DNA of 64,000 bases from Sinotaia quadrata (taxonomy: Eukaryota > Mollusca > Gastropoda > Architaenioglossa > Viviparidae). Each line of letters starts with the position of its first letter. Position 1 is the first letter of the stretch. Below, piece by piece: positions 47,701 to 58,085 of the stretch. Location of the stretch: the NCBI GenBank assembly GCA_028829895.1, contig CM054177.1:29758564-29822563 (forward strand), read 5' to 3'. A program made the position numbers and the translations under genes. The notes beneath the pieces were generated by a model. It searched no databases and was not told the DNA's origin. It was given only the letters and a program-made list of their open reading frames with translations.

Positions 47701-50700
47701 CAGGTTCAGCATTAACTTGTGTCAGACTTCACAGATGAACCCAACAACAACCCTGCACTTTAACGTTCGTTTTAACGAGAACTGCGTCGTCCGTAACCAC
47801 ATGCTCAACAACGGCTGGGGCACCGAAGAACGACATGGAAGCATGCCCTTCAAGAAAGGTCAAGGCTTCGACCTGCGAATTAAGGTCAAGCCTCAAATGT
47901 TCAAGGTAAGACTTAGTAATAGGTCAAAGTAATGTTTTTATATTTACTTTGCCCCTCTCTCCAGTGGGCAGGAGGTACCGTTTTCCTTCTGGGAAGTGTT
48001 TTCATTTCGTCTTCTAGAGAGCAACTCGGCTTGAGTCCAAAGTGTAAATATGTACTAACTAGAACGTTTCAGATTTCTTAAGAACTCGGCGTGTATTAAC
48101 TAGAACACGTCATTTTTATTGAGAACAACTCGACATATATCCAGACTAAAGAGTAACATTTGTTTTAGCTAGAAACATTAAATCTTTCTTAAGAACAATA
48201 AGGCATACGTCCAAACCAAAGAGAACATTTGTTTTAGCTAGAAACATTTAAATCTTTCTTAAGAACAATAAGGAATATGTCCAAACCAAAGAGAACATTT
48301 GTTTTAGCTAGAAACATTAAATCTTTCTTAAGAACAATAAGACATATGTCCAAACTAAAGATTAAAATGTGGAGCAGGAAATATTTTAGAGTCTAAACAA
48401 CAAATCACCTTGCGCCCATACTACAACAAAAATGTGTATTAACTACAAATATTACGTTCAAACTAAGGAGTAACATTTGTATTATTAGAAATATTGGGTT
48501 TAAACTTAAGAGCAACATTTGTATTAATAGAAATAGCGTTCAAACTTAAGAGCAACATTTCTATTAATAGAAAATAGCGTTCAAATTATTTTAAGAGTAA
48601 CATTTGTATTAATAGAAAATAGCGTTCAAATTATTTTAAGAGTAACATTTGTATTAATAGAAAATAGCGTTCAAATTATTTTAAGAGTAACATTTGTATT
48701 ACTAGAAAATAGCGTTCAAATTTAAGAGCAGCATTTGTATTACTAGACGCATTTCTGGAAACTCTGATCATCTCTTGAACTCTCTCTCTACCAACCAATG
48801 AACCCTAATACGGTCTATAATAATAGAACCCCAATACAATCTTTAATAGAACCCTAATAAGTCTGTAATAAAACCCTAATACAGTCTGTAATATAATACT
48901 AATACAGTCTGTATTAAAACCATAATACAGTTTTTAATGCAATCTTTATACGGTTGTAATATAATCCTAATACTGTTTGTAAATTAAGCTTAATACAGTC
49001 TACAATATAACCCTAATACAATCTACAGTATAACCCTAATACTATCTGTAAGTTAACCCTAACACTGTAATATAATTTTAACTTATCTCATCGTGGCTAC
49101 TTTTTACTTGTGCTACTGAAGCTACCTACGTTTTAGTCGAGTTCTTATTCTTGCTTTGCCTAAAGATCAGCGTCAACGGCCAACACTTTGTAGACTTCAA
49201 TCACCGGTTGCCAAAGGAGACAGCCCAGTACCTGGTCATTCAGGGCGAGGTGTCCATAAACTTCATCCGATTTACCGGCAAAGGTGCACATGTAAGTCGG
49301 TTGACTGTGCATTGTTTAAGTCCCTTTTTTGTGTGGAAATCATAAATTCTCGAATGACTGTTGATTTTCAGAATGCATGTTTAAGTACTTTCAGTTTTAA
49401 AACAAAATATTATGCTGTTGTCTACTTGACTTTAGTACAAATGGTTTTGTTGTGTATTTCATAGATATTTAAGTAATTGTTTTGGTTACTCTGGACGAAT
49501 ATTGATACCAGTGATACAAGGCTGTAGTTGAACGTCCAGATGATTTCTGCTGCATACTGTAGTGTAGGCTATTATCTAATTTCAGAATTCCTGTGTACTA
49601 CTGCTGCATACTATAGGCTATATCTAATTTCAGAATTCCTGTGTACTACTTCTGCATACTGTAGGCTACTATCTAATTTCAGAATTCCTGTGTACTACTT
49701 CTGCATACTGTAGGCTATTATCTAATTTCAGAATTCCTGTGTACTACTGCTGTGCATGTTAATATAGCGACGTTCAAACGTTTTTTTAAAAATTTTATTA
49801 CGTCACTTCTCAGGTGCATGTCGGTTTCCAAAATTTCAACACGGCCCCTTATGGCCCATAATGAACTTTATAAGTTACTGAGTAACTGCCACATCACCTC
49901 ATGGCCCACAATGAACATTATGAGTTACTGATTAACTTCCACATCACCTCATGGCCCATAATGAACATTAAGAGTTACTGATTAAATGTCACATCACCTC
50001 ATGGCCCGCAATAAACATTATGGGTTACTGATTAGCTGCCACATCACTTCATGGCCCATAATGAACATTAAGAGTTACTGATTAACTGTCAAACCAAATT
50101 TTGGCCTTTTATAAACATTATGAGCTAATGCTTAATTGCAACATCAACTTAGTGTAGCCGGCAAGAAAAGTAATTTACTTATTTGTAGTCTATAATAGTA
50201 TAAATGTGATAAGAAATAATAGGTGAATTAGCAGCAGTCATTTATATTTCACACTATCTAGAAAGACAGACAGACAGAGACAGACAGACATAGATTGTAA
50301 TTCAATAAGTTACACTCATAAGATGTGAACTCCTTATGCTGTTTCCTAAAACCATATACTTGTTTTTATTTATTTATAACCACTCTCTTGTATGTTAACC
50401 TGCTTTAGGATCATTTTCAACCTCTGCCTTTGCATGCCTCAAAATGTATGCTTACCAATACCTCCATTACAGCACAATGATCCGGCAATGGCTGGCGCTT
50501 TTCCTGGAACACCCTATCCAATGGTAATGTCCCCTTGCTTCATTCCTCACTGCAATAGCAACCTTACTTGTCTGGCATTCTGAGATTGTATTTATTTGTC
50601 CTGTCTGATATGTGAACTTTTCTTGAATTCTTTTGTTCAGGATGTTTATTTGTACTTGCAGTTGCTCTTAAATTGTTATTAGCTTCTTGTAACCACTGAT

Positions 50701-53525
50701 GTATGCATGAATGTATTTGATCTATATGTGTGTGAGTATAATTGGTATAATTGCATGCAGCCCGTGGATTGCGTGTACTGATCTGTCGTGTTGTGTACTT
50801 AATTGCAATTTAATTGGCAATCAATCTTTGTTTTATAGTTTGAAATTTTGTTTCATGACTTTGACTGAAATAAAGCATTTATAAAAGGTATTTTCCTTTG
50901 TCTTTTATGATAAAAAAAAAATGATAAACTTTCCTTTAAATGAGTCTCATGAAGAGAATCTTGAGAGGTAAAATGGCGGAGATATCACAGTGCTTAGTGG
51001 TGTACAGTTTACGTTTAATACAGCTCCATCACTTTAACTTGTCGTTAATTACACAGAATTGGATAATTAATCTTGCGTGCTTAATTTTAGAGTACAACTC
51101 CCTCACTTCAACTTGTTAATTACATAGAATTGGTTAATTTATCTCGCGTGTTTAATTTTAAAATAAAGTTCCCTCACTTCAACTTGTTAATTACATAGAA
51201 TAGGATAATTTATCTCGCGTGTTTAATTTTAGAATAAAGTTCCCTCACTTCAACTTGTTAATTACATAGAATAGGATAATTAATTTATCTCGCGTGTTTA
51301 ATTTAGAATAAAGTTCACTCACTTCAACTTGTCGTTAATTACACAGAATTGGATAATTTATCTCGCGTGTTTAATTGAGGGCATCTGTAACACCGTTCGT
51401 ACTGCGTCAGGGTTTGCAGAAATAATACCACCCCTTTAGTTTCTCACCACATCTAATGATAGCATTCCTTTAGTTTCTCACCACATCTAATGATAGCATT
51501 CCTTTAGTTTCTCACCACATCTAATGATAGCATTCCTTTAGTTTCTCACCACATCTAATGATAGCATTCCTTTAGTTTTTCACCACATCTAATGATAGCA
51601 TTCCTTATGTTTCTCACCGTTGCCGTTGTAACATTTGTACCCATATTTCAGTATTACCTGAATGACGTTATGTTATTTACCTGTTTTACAAGAATCGTGT
51701 CCTTTTCAAGAAAAAGTTAGGCGTTTTTCCCCCGCATGAAATCCGTAGAGTTTCATCTCAGTAACAGGTAATAGATTTCATTTGTTTGACACAGATCTCT
51801 TTGCATAACAAATGTCGTTGTTAAAATAATTTCTTCTTAATAACAGGATAGCAAAATATGCATAAAATAGCTTTTTCTCAATAACAGGCTGGCAATATAT
51901 AAAGCAATTTTTTCTCAATAAGAGGCTAGTAGATTTCCATGAAACAGTTTCTTCTCAATAACAGGGTGGCGGATTTGCTCCTGCAGGAAGTGTACCTGCC
52001 GGGTATGGAACAAGCAGCTATCCAATGGTAAGATGTGGAAATAAGTTTAATATATGTGTCTAATTCAGACACTTAAAAGAAACAAATGTACATGACGGTG
52101 CTTTATATATATATTCTCAAGGATCGTAAAAAACATGCATTCTAGAAAGGGTTATAATATATGTTTTATAAAATAAATAGGATTTGTCAAAATGTTTATG
52201 TATTTTGCTACTGTTTCTTTATGTTTCTTTATGTTTCTTTATGTTTCTTTATGTTTCTTTATGTTTCTTTATGTTTCTTTATAAATCGAAAGAGAAAATA
52301 TAAGCCGTTCTTGAACCTATCTGAATAAACAGTTAATAAAAACAGAATTCCTAATGAAGGATTAGCAATAACTGAAAACCGAGTTCAGAATGAAGGATTA
52401 GCCATGATTGAAAACCGAATTCAGAATGAAGGATTAGCCATGATTGAAAACCGAATTCAGAATGAAAGATTAGCAATTACTGAAACTGGGTCCATTATAA
52501 AGAGCGACTGAAAACTGTTTTAGGAAATAGATATATCGATAACAGAGTTAAATGCCAGTATAAAGAGCGACTGAAAACTGTTTTTGGAAGATAGATATAT
52601 CAAGAGAGAGTTAAATGCCAGGAAGAGGTCTTCCAGAGTCCATTCCATCTCATGCTTTAAGAGGATCAAGGAGGAAATGGAGGAGGATTTGCTGCTAAAT
52701 TCACCAAAAATCACCTGCTAATTATTTCGAGAACAATCACTGGAGCAAACTGTGAATTTCTACAGTTTGAGACACGTCTGATTTAATATCAGAAGTCAAG
52801 GTCATGTTGTTATGTTTTGTACACGTCTGTCAGATTTGTATTTTGAATTCGCACTTCACTTCCCACAAAACCACCCACAACCTGCAGCCCACCCAATCTG
52901 ACTCACCCGCGTTTCATCATATCCACCCATTCATCAATTCACCCTTGTATCTCTCAACTAGTGCCTGCTCACCTTATCAAAGAAAGAATATGAATAACAA
53001 ATAACTGTCCATTTCAGGGTGCTGTACCCCCTCCAGCTGGAGCAGTGGGATTTTCGCAACCAATTTACAACCCGGTAAGAGTGTATATATTATTTATAAA
53101 GATCATTTAAGATAGACCTCACAATTCTGGTGTTTTATATATTGTAATAAGGAAGTCAGATTGCCGTTCGGGTTTATTAAAACAAGATTTTAAAAATCAG
53201 TTTCAGTTTGAGATAAGACATATGTTACTTTTACTATCTGGACATTACGCAATATAATTATGTAATGATTGCAAATTTTACTTTTAACTGGCATTACAGT
53301 TGTGCTTAAAAATTCTACAATATCTGTTACATTCACACATGCCTTGAACATACAGACTTAGTACACTAGCTTGGTACATATACACATTGATTCATACACA
53401 TAGACTTGGTACATACGTATTTAGTCAAGCACATAGTACATACACACAGACATGATGCATACACAAAAACCGTGTGCATAGATACATCTGGTACACATGG
53501 CTTTTAGTACATACACATCAGACCT

Positions 53526-53568
<43 letters not shown>

Positions 53569-55126
53569 CGGTCTTTCCGCCTTAATTAAATGATTACCTA
53601 TATTATATATTAGTATTCTGGATAAAGACTCAAGGCAGTTAATGAAAAGTACCATAAAAATCAAATCTCAGTCATACACATATCAAAAATAACGATGTTA
53701 CCAGATCGATATCTGACCGACTCTGTTAAACACAAATCGAATAGGGTTTCACTTGACTAGATCCAAAGGACGAACACTAAGAACACTGTGCTGGATTTTA
53801 AAAGTTACATTTATTGCCCCCCGCCCCTTTGGACCCCGTGTGTTACCGTCCCCAAAGAAAAGAATATATGTTCGTTTAAAGAAGAAGAAAAAAACAATTT
53901 ATTTACAAAAATATATCACTAGTCTTGCTAAGCAGTGTCTCAAACATTATCAACAAATACACGCAGAATCATAAAATCACAATCTTAATCAATGAATAGA
54001 GTGTCATGTAAGTCAGAATTCGCGATCTAGACTGGACTCAAGATCCACCAGGCTGGACTAGCGATCTAGACTGCACTCAAGATCCACTAGGCTGGACTCA
54101 AGATCCACTAGGCTGCACTCAAGATCCACTAGGCTGCACTCAAGATCCACTAGGCTGGACTCAAGATCCACTAGGCTGCACTCAAGATCCACTAGGCTGC
54201 ACTCAAGATCCACTAGGCTGCACTCAAGATCCACTAGGCTGGACTAGCGATCTAGGCTGCACTCAAGATCCACTAGGCTGGACTAGCGATCTAGGCTGCA
54301 CTCAAGATCCACTAGGCTGGACTAGCGATCTAGGCTGCACTCAAGATCCACTAGGCTGGACTAGCGATCTAGGCTGCACTCAAGATCCACTAGGCTGGAC
54401 TAGCGATCTAAGCTGGACTCAAGATCCACTAGGCTGCACTCAAGATCCACTAGGCTGGACTAGTGATCTAGACTGGACTCAAGATCCACTAGGCTGGACT
54501 AGCGATCTAGACTGGACTCAAGATCCACTAGGCTGGACTAGCGATCTAGACTGGACTCAAGATCCACTAGGCTGGACTAGCGATCTACTACTCCGTGACT
54601 TATGTTTGTGATCACTGGACTTAAGAAGTAAACAATATTTAAATCAGTCTTAGAGTTAGTGTCTGTATCAGTTATGCTACAACTGCATACATACAAGAAG
54701 ACATACGGCTTGGCTCTCTCTTTCTTGATACGCTTTAAAGGGTGCACCCATCAGTGGCCCATTATAATACTCAGTCAACGAACTTTAAGCTGGTTAAATC
54801 GGGAGAAGAATTTTAAAAAAAACTTTTCAGTAACACAAGTTAAATGTCCAATAAATGAACAGAGTACAAAATGAATTATTTAAAAGTAGAATTTAAAAAT
54901 AAAACTTTTCATTAACACAAGTTAAATGTCCAATAAATGAACAGAGTACAAATGATTTATTTTTTAAAAAAAACTTTTCAGTAACACAAGTTAAATGTCC
55001 AATAAATGAACAGAGTATAAAATGAATTATTTAAAAGTAGATGAAGCACACTGAAGTAATTATTTATGAAATCACATTCAAATTTAGCGCTCTCAAAAAC
55101 GTGTCTCTCTCACTCACTCACTCACT

Positions 55127-55213
<87 letters not shown>

Positions 55214-56963
55214 TTGGTTCATTCGGATTTAGTATATGCACATAGGCTGCACACGCCATACTGAACTATTGTTGTAATCTGACTTACTGTTTGCTTGTTG
55301 TAATCAGCCCGTTCCATTCAAGACGGGCATTCCAGGTGGAATGTATCCTGGCCGCATGATCAATATCAGCGGCATGCCTCAGGCTTACTGCTCAAGGTGA
55401 GTAGTCATGTTGTGAGCATAAATCATACTTTAAGTGGTGTCATGTTGTGAGCATATATAGTACTTTAAGTGGTGTCATGTTGTTAGCATATATCGTACAT
55501 TAAGTGGTGTCATGTTGTGAACATGAAGTGTACTGTATTGTAACCACAAAATGTTCTTTGAGTGATGTCATGGCACGTCAGTCGCCAGTCTCAAAGTCTG
55601 TCAAGGGGCTATTGAATAATTTCATGGTCATGGAATGCCTGTTACAAACGGTCGCCCTTATTAGTGTATTGTATAAACCAGTCAAAAAGTACAAGTATGT
55701 ATGCAGATTATATTTGACCCGATTCACTTCGATACCTTGTCGTCAGATTCACCATTAACCTGCAGTCGGGTATGCACGATGGATCGGACATCGTTTTCCA
55801 CTTCGACGCCCGAATCAACTTCGGAAGCGACCGGAACGTCATCGTGCGGAATCATTGCCAGAACGGAAGTTGGGGTCAAGAGGAAAGACAGGCAGCTTAC
55901 TTCCCCTTCATGCCTAACGCTAGTTTCGACATCTTGATTCTGGCTGAAGCTGGAAGCTTTAAGGTACTCTGCTGTGTGACACGTCTTCAGTGACCTTGAC
56001 ACTAGTGTTAAAAATCTGCACATTTTCTGTCATGCATTTTTAACGTGTAGAACGAGTGCAGACCGTGCCACAAATATTATTTTCATATTAGAGCTTTAAG
56101 AAATCACAAAGCTTTATAATTATTTGAGTATTTAGCTACGTGGAATACAAATGTTAAAAAGTAGAGATCATTGTAAAACATGGTGTATGTAGTAGTCAGA
56201 TACTAAAAAAAAAAAAATTGGTAGGACATGGTATATGTTTCTTACAGATTTCAAAGTAGAGTTAATGGGGAAAATATGCTGTGTGTAGAAGTCAGAAAAG
56301 TGAAATTAATGTCACAGTAGAGTTAATAATAACGAGTATATAAAATACAGATTTCAGAGTAGAGTTAATAATAATGAGTATATAAAATACAGATTTCAGA
56401 GTAGAGTTAATAATAATGAGTATGTAAAATACAGATTTCAGAGTAGAGTTAATAATAATGAGTATATAAAATACAGATCTCAGAGTAGAGTTAATAATAA
56501 TGAGTATATAAAATACAGATTTCAGAGTAGAGTTAGTAATAATGAGTATATAAAATACAGATTTCACAGTAGAGTTAATAATAATGAGTATGTAAAATAC
56601 AGATTTCAGAGTAGAGTTAATAATAATGAATATATAAAATACAGATTTCAGAGTAGAGTTAATAATAATGAGCATGTAAAATACAGATTTCAGAGTAGAG
56701 TTCATTGTAAAACATGGTGTATGTAGAATGCAGATGTCGAACTTTAGTTAGTACTAGTTTTTTTTAAAAATTAGGCAGTGGTATGAAGGAGAAGAAAGGA
56801 GAGAAGAGAGAGATGTTAATTTCCTAACAAACACTTCTGTTTGCTACAGGTTGCTGTCAACAATCAGCACTTTGTGGAGTTCCGACACCGACTTCCATTG
56901 CAAAGTGCTAGCGTACTCAGTATTTCAGGGGACGTCAGCCTTACCCAAGTCCGCTTTCAGTGA
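38728..56963 (+). CDS. Galectin B: complete tandem-repeat galectin, 343 residues
   Basis: Two-CRD galectin paralogous to galectin A. Exons: 38728-38745, 46185-46279, 47704-47905, 49166-49291, 50473-50523, 51965-52027, 53018-53074, 55308-55396, 55747-55963, 56850-56963. All introns are GT..AG and the reading frame joins without a stop. CRD1 is about residues 7-147, with H56, N58, R60, V67, N69, W76, E79 and R81. The linker is 148-204 (57 residues, Gly/Pro/Ala-rich). CRD2 is 205-343, with H252, D254 (Asp for Asn), R256, V267, N269, W276, E279 and R281. The N-terminus MAYIAP has no signal peptide, fitting the leaderless cytosolic or non-classically secreted habit of galectins. The start rests on a six-codon exon with a perfect gtaagt donor at the right phase; intron 1 is 7.4 kb. 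Equal exon lengths with galectin A show recent local duplication. Confidence 0.93.
39165..39645. repeat. 30-bp and 31-bp minisatellites in galectin B intron 1
   Basis: About 39175-39345: six copies of acacaggacattagtatgta plus agtaaatctg. About 39395-39640: eight copies of gatgtttgaacagtaggccc plus tatgtaaacct. Confidence 0.93.
39646..41899. other. Galectin B intron 1, mostly unrecognised
   Basis: About 40130-40290 has four diverged copies with gttactgaccggaatctaga. The 115-codon frame at 40567-40914 and the 87-codon frame at 40956-41219 resemble no family. Confidence 0.5.
41900..42105. repeat. 30-bp minisatellite
   Basis: About seven copies of catgtagtatgtctagaata plus tttgttgtga. Confidence 0.9.
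42106..42884. other. Galectin B intron 1, nothing recognised
   Basis: AT-rich; a 70-codon Lys-rich frame at 42325-42537 has no family resemblance. Confidence 0.45.
42885..43115. repeat. About 60-bp diverged repeat
   Basis: Four copies with aactgagaagataattttct and aagtgaactctcgacaa. Confidence 0.85.
43260..43475. repeat. gtaactgtaagcct repeats plus a duplicated segment (copy 1)
   Basis: Short tandem gtaactgtaagcctgtaact units, then gcctgtggacatttttcatg through ccataattcttggattttac. The last part recurs at 45375-45485. Confidence 0.85.
43870..44095. repeat. About 63-bp repeat
   Basis: Three copies with ggccgtaaagtacatttacg and gtacgcaagtattaatgtca. Confidence 0.88.
44755..44840 (-). repeat. 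tRNA-derived SINE-like fragment
   Basis: On the minus strand the sequence reads gtggctgaagtgtta, then about 40 bases later ggggttcgatctcaggg, followed by an A/G-rich tail. These match polymerase III box A and box B (GGTTCGA) at tRNA-like spacing. No acceptor-stem pairing is seen, so it is not a functional tRNA. Confidence 0.5.
45375..45990. repeat. Duplicated segment (copy 2) and diverged repeats
   Basis: 45375-45485 repeats the end of 43260-43475 (gtggacatttttcatgaata onward). It is followed by 45510-45980 units with tactaatattcaagtccgta and aatacaactggaaagttaga. Confidence 0.8.
46185..46279 (+). CDS. Galectin B, exon 2 (CRD1 N-terminal strands)
   Basis: Encodes VIVPYAGGIPGGIHQGLEIE and ends HHAHQG with a split Gly codon before gtaagttg. 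Acceptor gtgtacatag. One codon longer than the galectin A counterpart. Confidence 0.93.
46640..47640. repeat. 47-bp minisatellite decaying rightwards
   Basis: Clean copies of catgacaaaaactatttata plus ggtgtctgtaattttacaga near 46660-46920, then increasingly diverged units (gacaaaagttatttataggt) up to about 60 bases before exon 3 of galectin B. Confidence 0.9.
47704..47905 (+). CDS. Galectin B, exon 3 (CRD1 sugar-binding core)
   Basis: 202 nt with HFNVRF, VVRNH and WGTEER; complete sugar-binding signature. Acceptor ctcccacag, donor gtaagact. Confidence 0.95.
48040..48420. repeat. About 70-bp diverged repeat
   Basis: Units with aacatttgttttagctagaa and tttcttaagaacaataagg. Confidence 0.82.
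48430..49085. repeat. 45-bp repeat and AATACAGTCTGTAATA-type repeats
   Basis: 48430-48745: seven copies of agcgttcaaattattttaag plus agtaacatttgtattaatag. 48800-49075: short diverged units with ccctaatacagtctgtaata. Ends about 80 bases before exon 4. Confidence 0.88.
49166..49291 (+). CDS. Galectin B, exon 4 (CRD1 C-terminal strands)
   Basis: 42 codons, starting ISVNGQHFVDFNHRLPKET and ending TGKGAH before gtaagtcg. Acceptor gcctaaag. Confidence 0.93.
49545..50140. repeat. Two 50-bp minisatellites in galectin B intron 4
   Basis: 49545-49755: four copies with ctaatttcagaattcctgtg and tactactgctgcatactgta. 49850-50140: six copies with catggcccataatgaacatt and gagttactgattaactgcca. Confidence 0.9.
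50473..50523 (+). CDS. Galectin B, linker exon 5
   Basis: 17 codons, HNDPAMAGAFPGTPYPM, acceptor ccattacag, donor gtaatgtc. Phase 0 at both ends. Confidence 0.8.
51000..51645. repeat. About 70-bp and 34-bp minisatellites in galectin B intron 5
   Basis: 51020-51375: five copies with cacttcaacttgttaattac and tatctcgcgtgtttaatttt. 51430-51620: six copies of cctttagtttctcaccacat plus ctaatgatagcatt. Confidence 0.92.
51835..51964 (+). repeat. Short repeat that includes the acceptor of linker exon 6
   Basis: About four copies of ttcttctcaataacagg, spaced about 40 bases apart; the last one is the true splice acceptor at 51964. Confidence 0.8.
51965..52027 (+). CDS. Galectin B, linker exon 6
   Basis: 21 codons, starting GGGFAPAGSVPAGYG and ending SYPM, donor gtaagatg. 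Its acceptor ctcaataacag is the last copy of a short tandem repeat, so near-identical acceptor-like sites lie upstream. Confidence 0.82.
52200..52625. repeat. 10-bp and 36-bp repeats in galectin B intron 6
   Basis: 52210-52282: about seven copies of atgtttcttt. 52340-52480: four copies with cagaatgaaggattagccat. 52500-52620: two copies with aaagagcgactgaaaactgt. Confidence 0.9.
53018..53074 (+). CDS. Galectin B, linker exon 7
   Basis: 19 codons, GAVPPPAGAVGFSQPIYNP, acceptor tccatttcag, donor gtaagagt. Counterpart of galectin A 9337-9393. Confidence 0.87.
53527..53568. repeat. TG microsatellite
   Basis: About twenty TG dinucleotides in galectin B intron 7, immediately left of dispersed repeat F. 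Confidence 0.93.
53573..53800 (+). mobile_element. Dispersed repeat F (unexpanded relative of E)
   Basis: Matches the flanks of 21262-21735 in order, with only one copy of the gatcgatatctgacc unit instead of about nine. Confidence 0.55.
54020..54595. repeat. 39/21-bp interleaved minisatellite
   Basis: Units ggctggactagcgatctaga plus ctggactcaagatccacta (39 bp), mixed with the shorter ggctgcactcaagatccact (21 bp). Confidence 0.94.
54800..55040. repeat. About 72-bp repeat, three copies
   Basis: Units with aaaacttttcagtaacacaa and gttaaatgtccaataaatga. Confidence 0.88.
55105..55212. repeat. (CACT)n then (CA)n microsatellite
   Basis: Over 80 bases of CA repeats ending 96 bases before exon 8 of galectin B. 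Confidence 0.95.
55308..55396 (+). CDS. Galectin B, exon 8 (CRD2 N-terminal strands)
   Basis: Starts PVPFKTGIPGGMYPGRMINI and ends CSR before gtgagtag. Acceptor gtaatcag. A long CA tract ends 96 bases upstream. A roughly 36-bp repeat (about four copies, 55397-55520) follows in the intron. Confidence 0.93.
55747..55963 (+). CDS. Galectin B, exon 9 (CRD2 sugar-binding core)
   Basis: 217 nt with HFDAR, IVRNH and WGQEER; Asp replaces Asn in H-x-N-x-R as in galectin A. Donor after AAG is gtactctg, a weak site shared with the paralogue. Confidence 0.94.
56290..56710. repeat. 42-bp minisatellite
   Basis: Ten copies of cagagtagagttaataataa plus tgagtatataaaatacagat. The 137-codon minus-strand frame is its translation. 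Confidence 0.95.
56850..56963 (+). CDS. Galectin B, exon 10 (C-terminus)
   Basis: 37 codons plus TGA: starts VAVNNQHFVEFRHRLPLQ and ends QVRFQ. Acceptor tgctacag. AATAAA at about 57380 is the first good poly(A) signal downstream. Confidence 0.93.
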   Translation, partial: VAVNNQHFVEFRHRLPLQSASVLSISGDVSLTQVRFQ

Positions 56964-57955
56964 CGCGCTGTTTCGGAGCCCGGACGATGACGTTTAGTGT
57001 CAGTGACGTGGCAAGACGAAGCCCAGACAACTTTTACTCTGGAATAGACAACATTAGTACTATATACAGCGTATTCTAAGTCTTGCTTTTCCTAACATAA
57101 TTTATGACTAAAGCTCTGCACAAATTTATATGTCAGTATCACACTAAGTGATTTTTAGTTTTGTTTTATTATTTTTATTGTATAGGTATACATAATGCAC
57201 AATCTAAGATCCGTGTATCAAGGTTCTTCCTGGAATTCTCATTTGATTCAGCACTTTCTTCAACACAACACTAACAGTATTTATGATATCCGCTAATTAC
57301 ATATAATATTATATTTTATGTTTCTTTAGCATCAGCGAAATAGACAGAAGTCAAGTGTTTCACCAGGTTTTGTTTACAAAATAAAATTTAACAGGATTTG
57401 TTTTATTATCATTTTTCCACCCCCACCCCCATTGTACTGATTACCCCCTTCAGAAATTGTCACACACTGCACTTCTTTTGTACTGATTTTCTGTTCGATC
57501 TGCCTGTAACTCATTTCTAGTACATATCCCGTGCCTGCATTTGTCACACACACTTAGAGGCGCTAGCTCCACTCAATGATCATGTTTAAATAGCAAATGA
57601 AGTGGGAAGATAATTTGCTTATGAAGATAATTACCGTCCCTTATCTTAGCACGACATACTCATCAACAATATTATGTCTATACATCGCATTGTTGAGTGG
57701 CTACTAAATTTGAGTAGGCCTATGTTTGTTGACAACAATGATAAACTCTACTGTGATTGTGTCTATGTTTTTTTTAATTATTCGCCTTCGATGTAAATTC
57801 TATTAAATTAATAAATTCTATTTAATTATAAAAATATATTTAGCTGGAGATACATTTGATTTATTTTGCCCTGTTAGTGTTCTCTCTCTCTCTCCACCCC
57901 CCACCCCACCCCGCCCATCTCTATTACTTTAAAAGATGCATAGAATGTTTTACAG
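56964..57955. other. Galectin B 3' UTR and downstream DNA
   Basis: Carries AATAAA at about 57380. After that a CT-rich patch (57880-57915); no gene seen. Confidence 0.5.
57380..57385 (+). terminator. Candidate poly(A) signal of galectin B
   Basis: AATAAA about 420 bases after the stop codon, followed by a T-rich stretch. Confidence 0.45.
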
Positions 57956-57957
57956 AA

Positions 57958-58085
57958 TTTCTTATCACAGATTTATATTTGACTTGTCAATTCCCTTTCG
58001 CAGATTTATATTTGACTTGTCAATTCCCTATCACAGATTTATATTTGACTTGTCACTTCCCTATCACAGATTTATAATTGACTTG
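57958..58085. repeat. 33-bp repeat, four copies
   Basis: Units of cagatttatatttgacttgt plus caattccctatca. Confidence 0.9.

Noticed and set aside
55041..55232. Frame rich in His-Thr repeats
   Set aside because: It is translated CA microsatellite.
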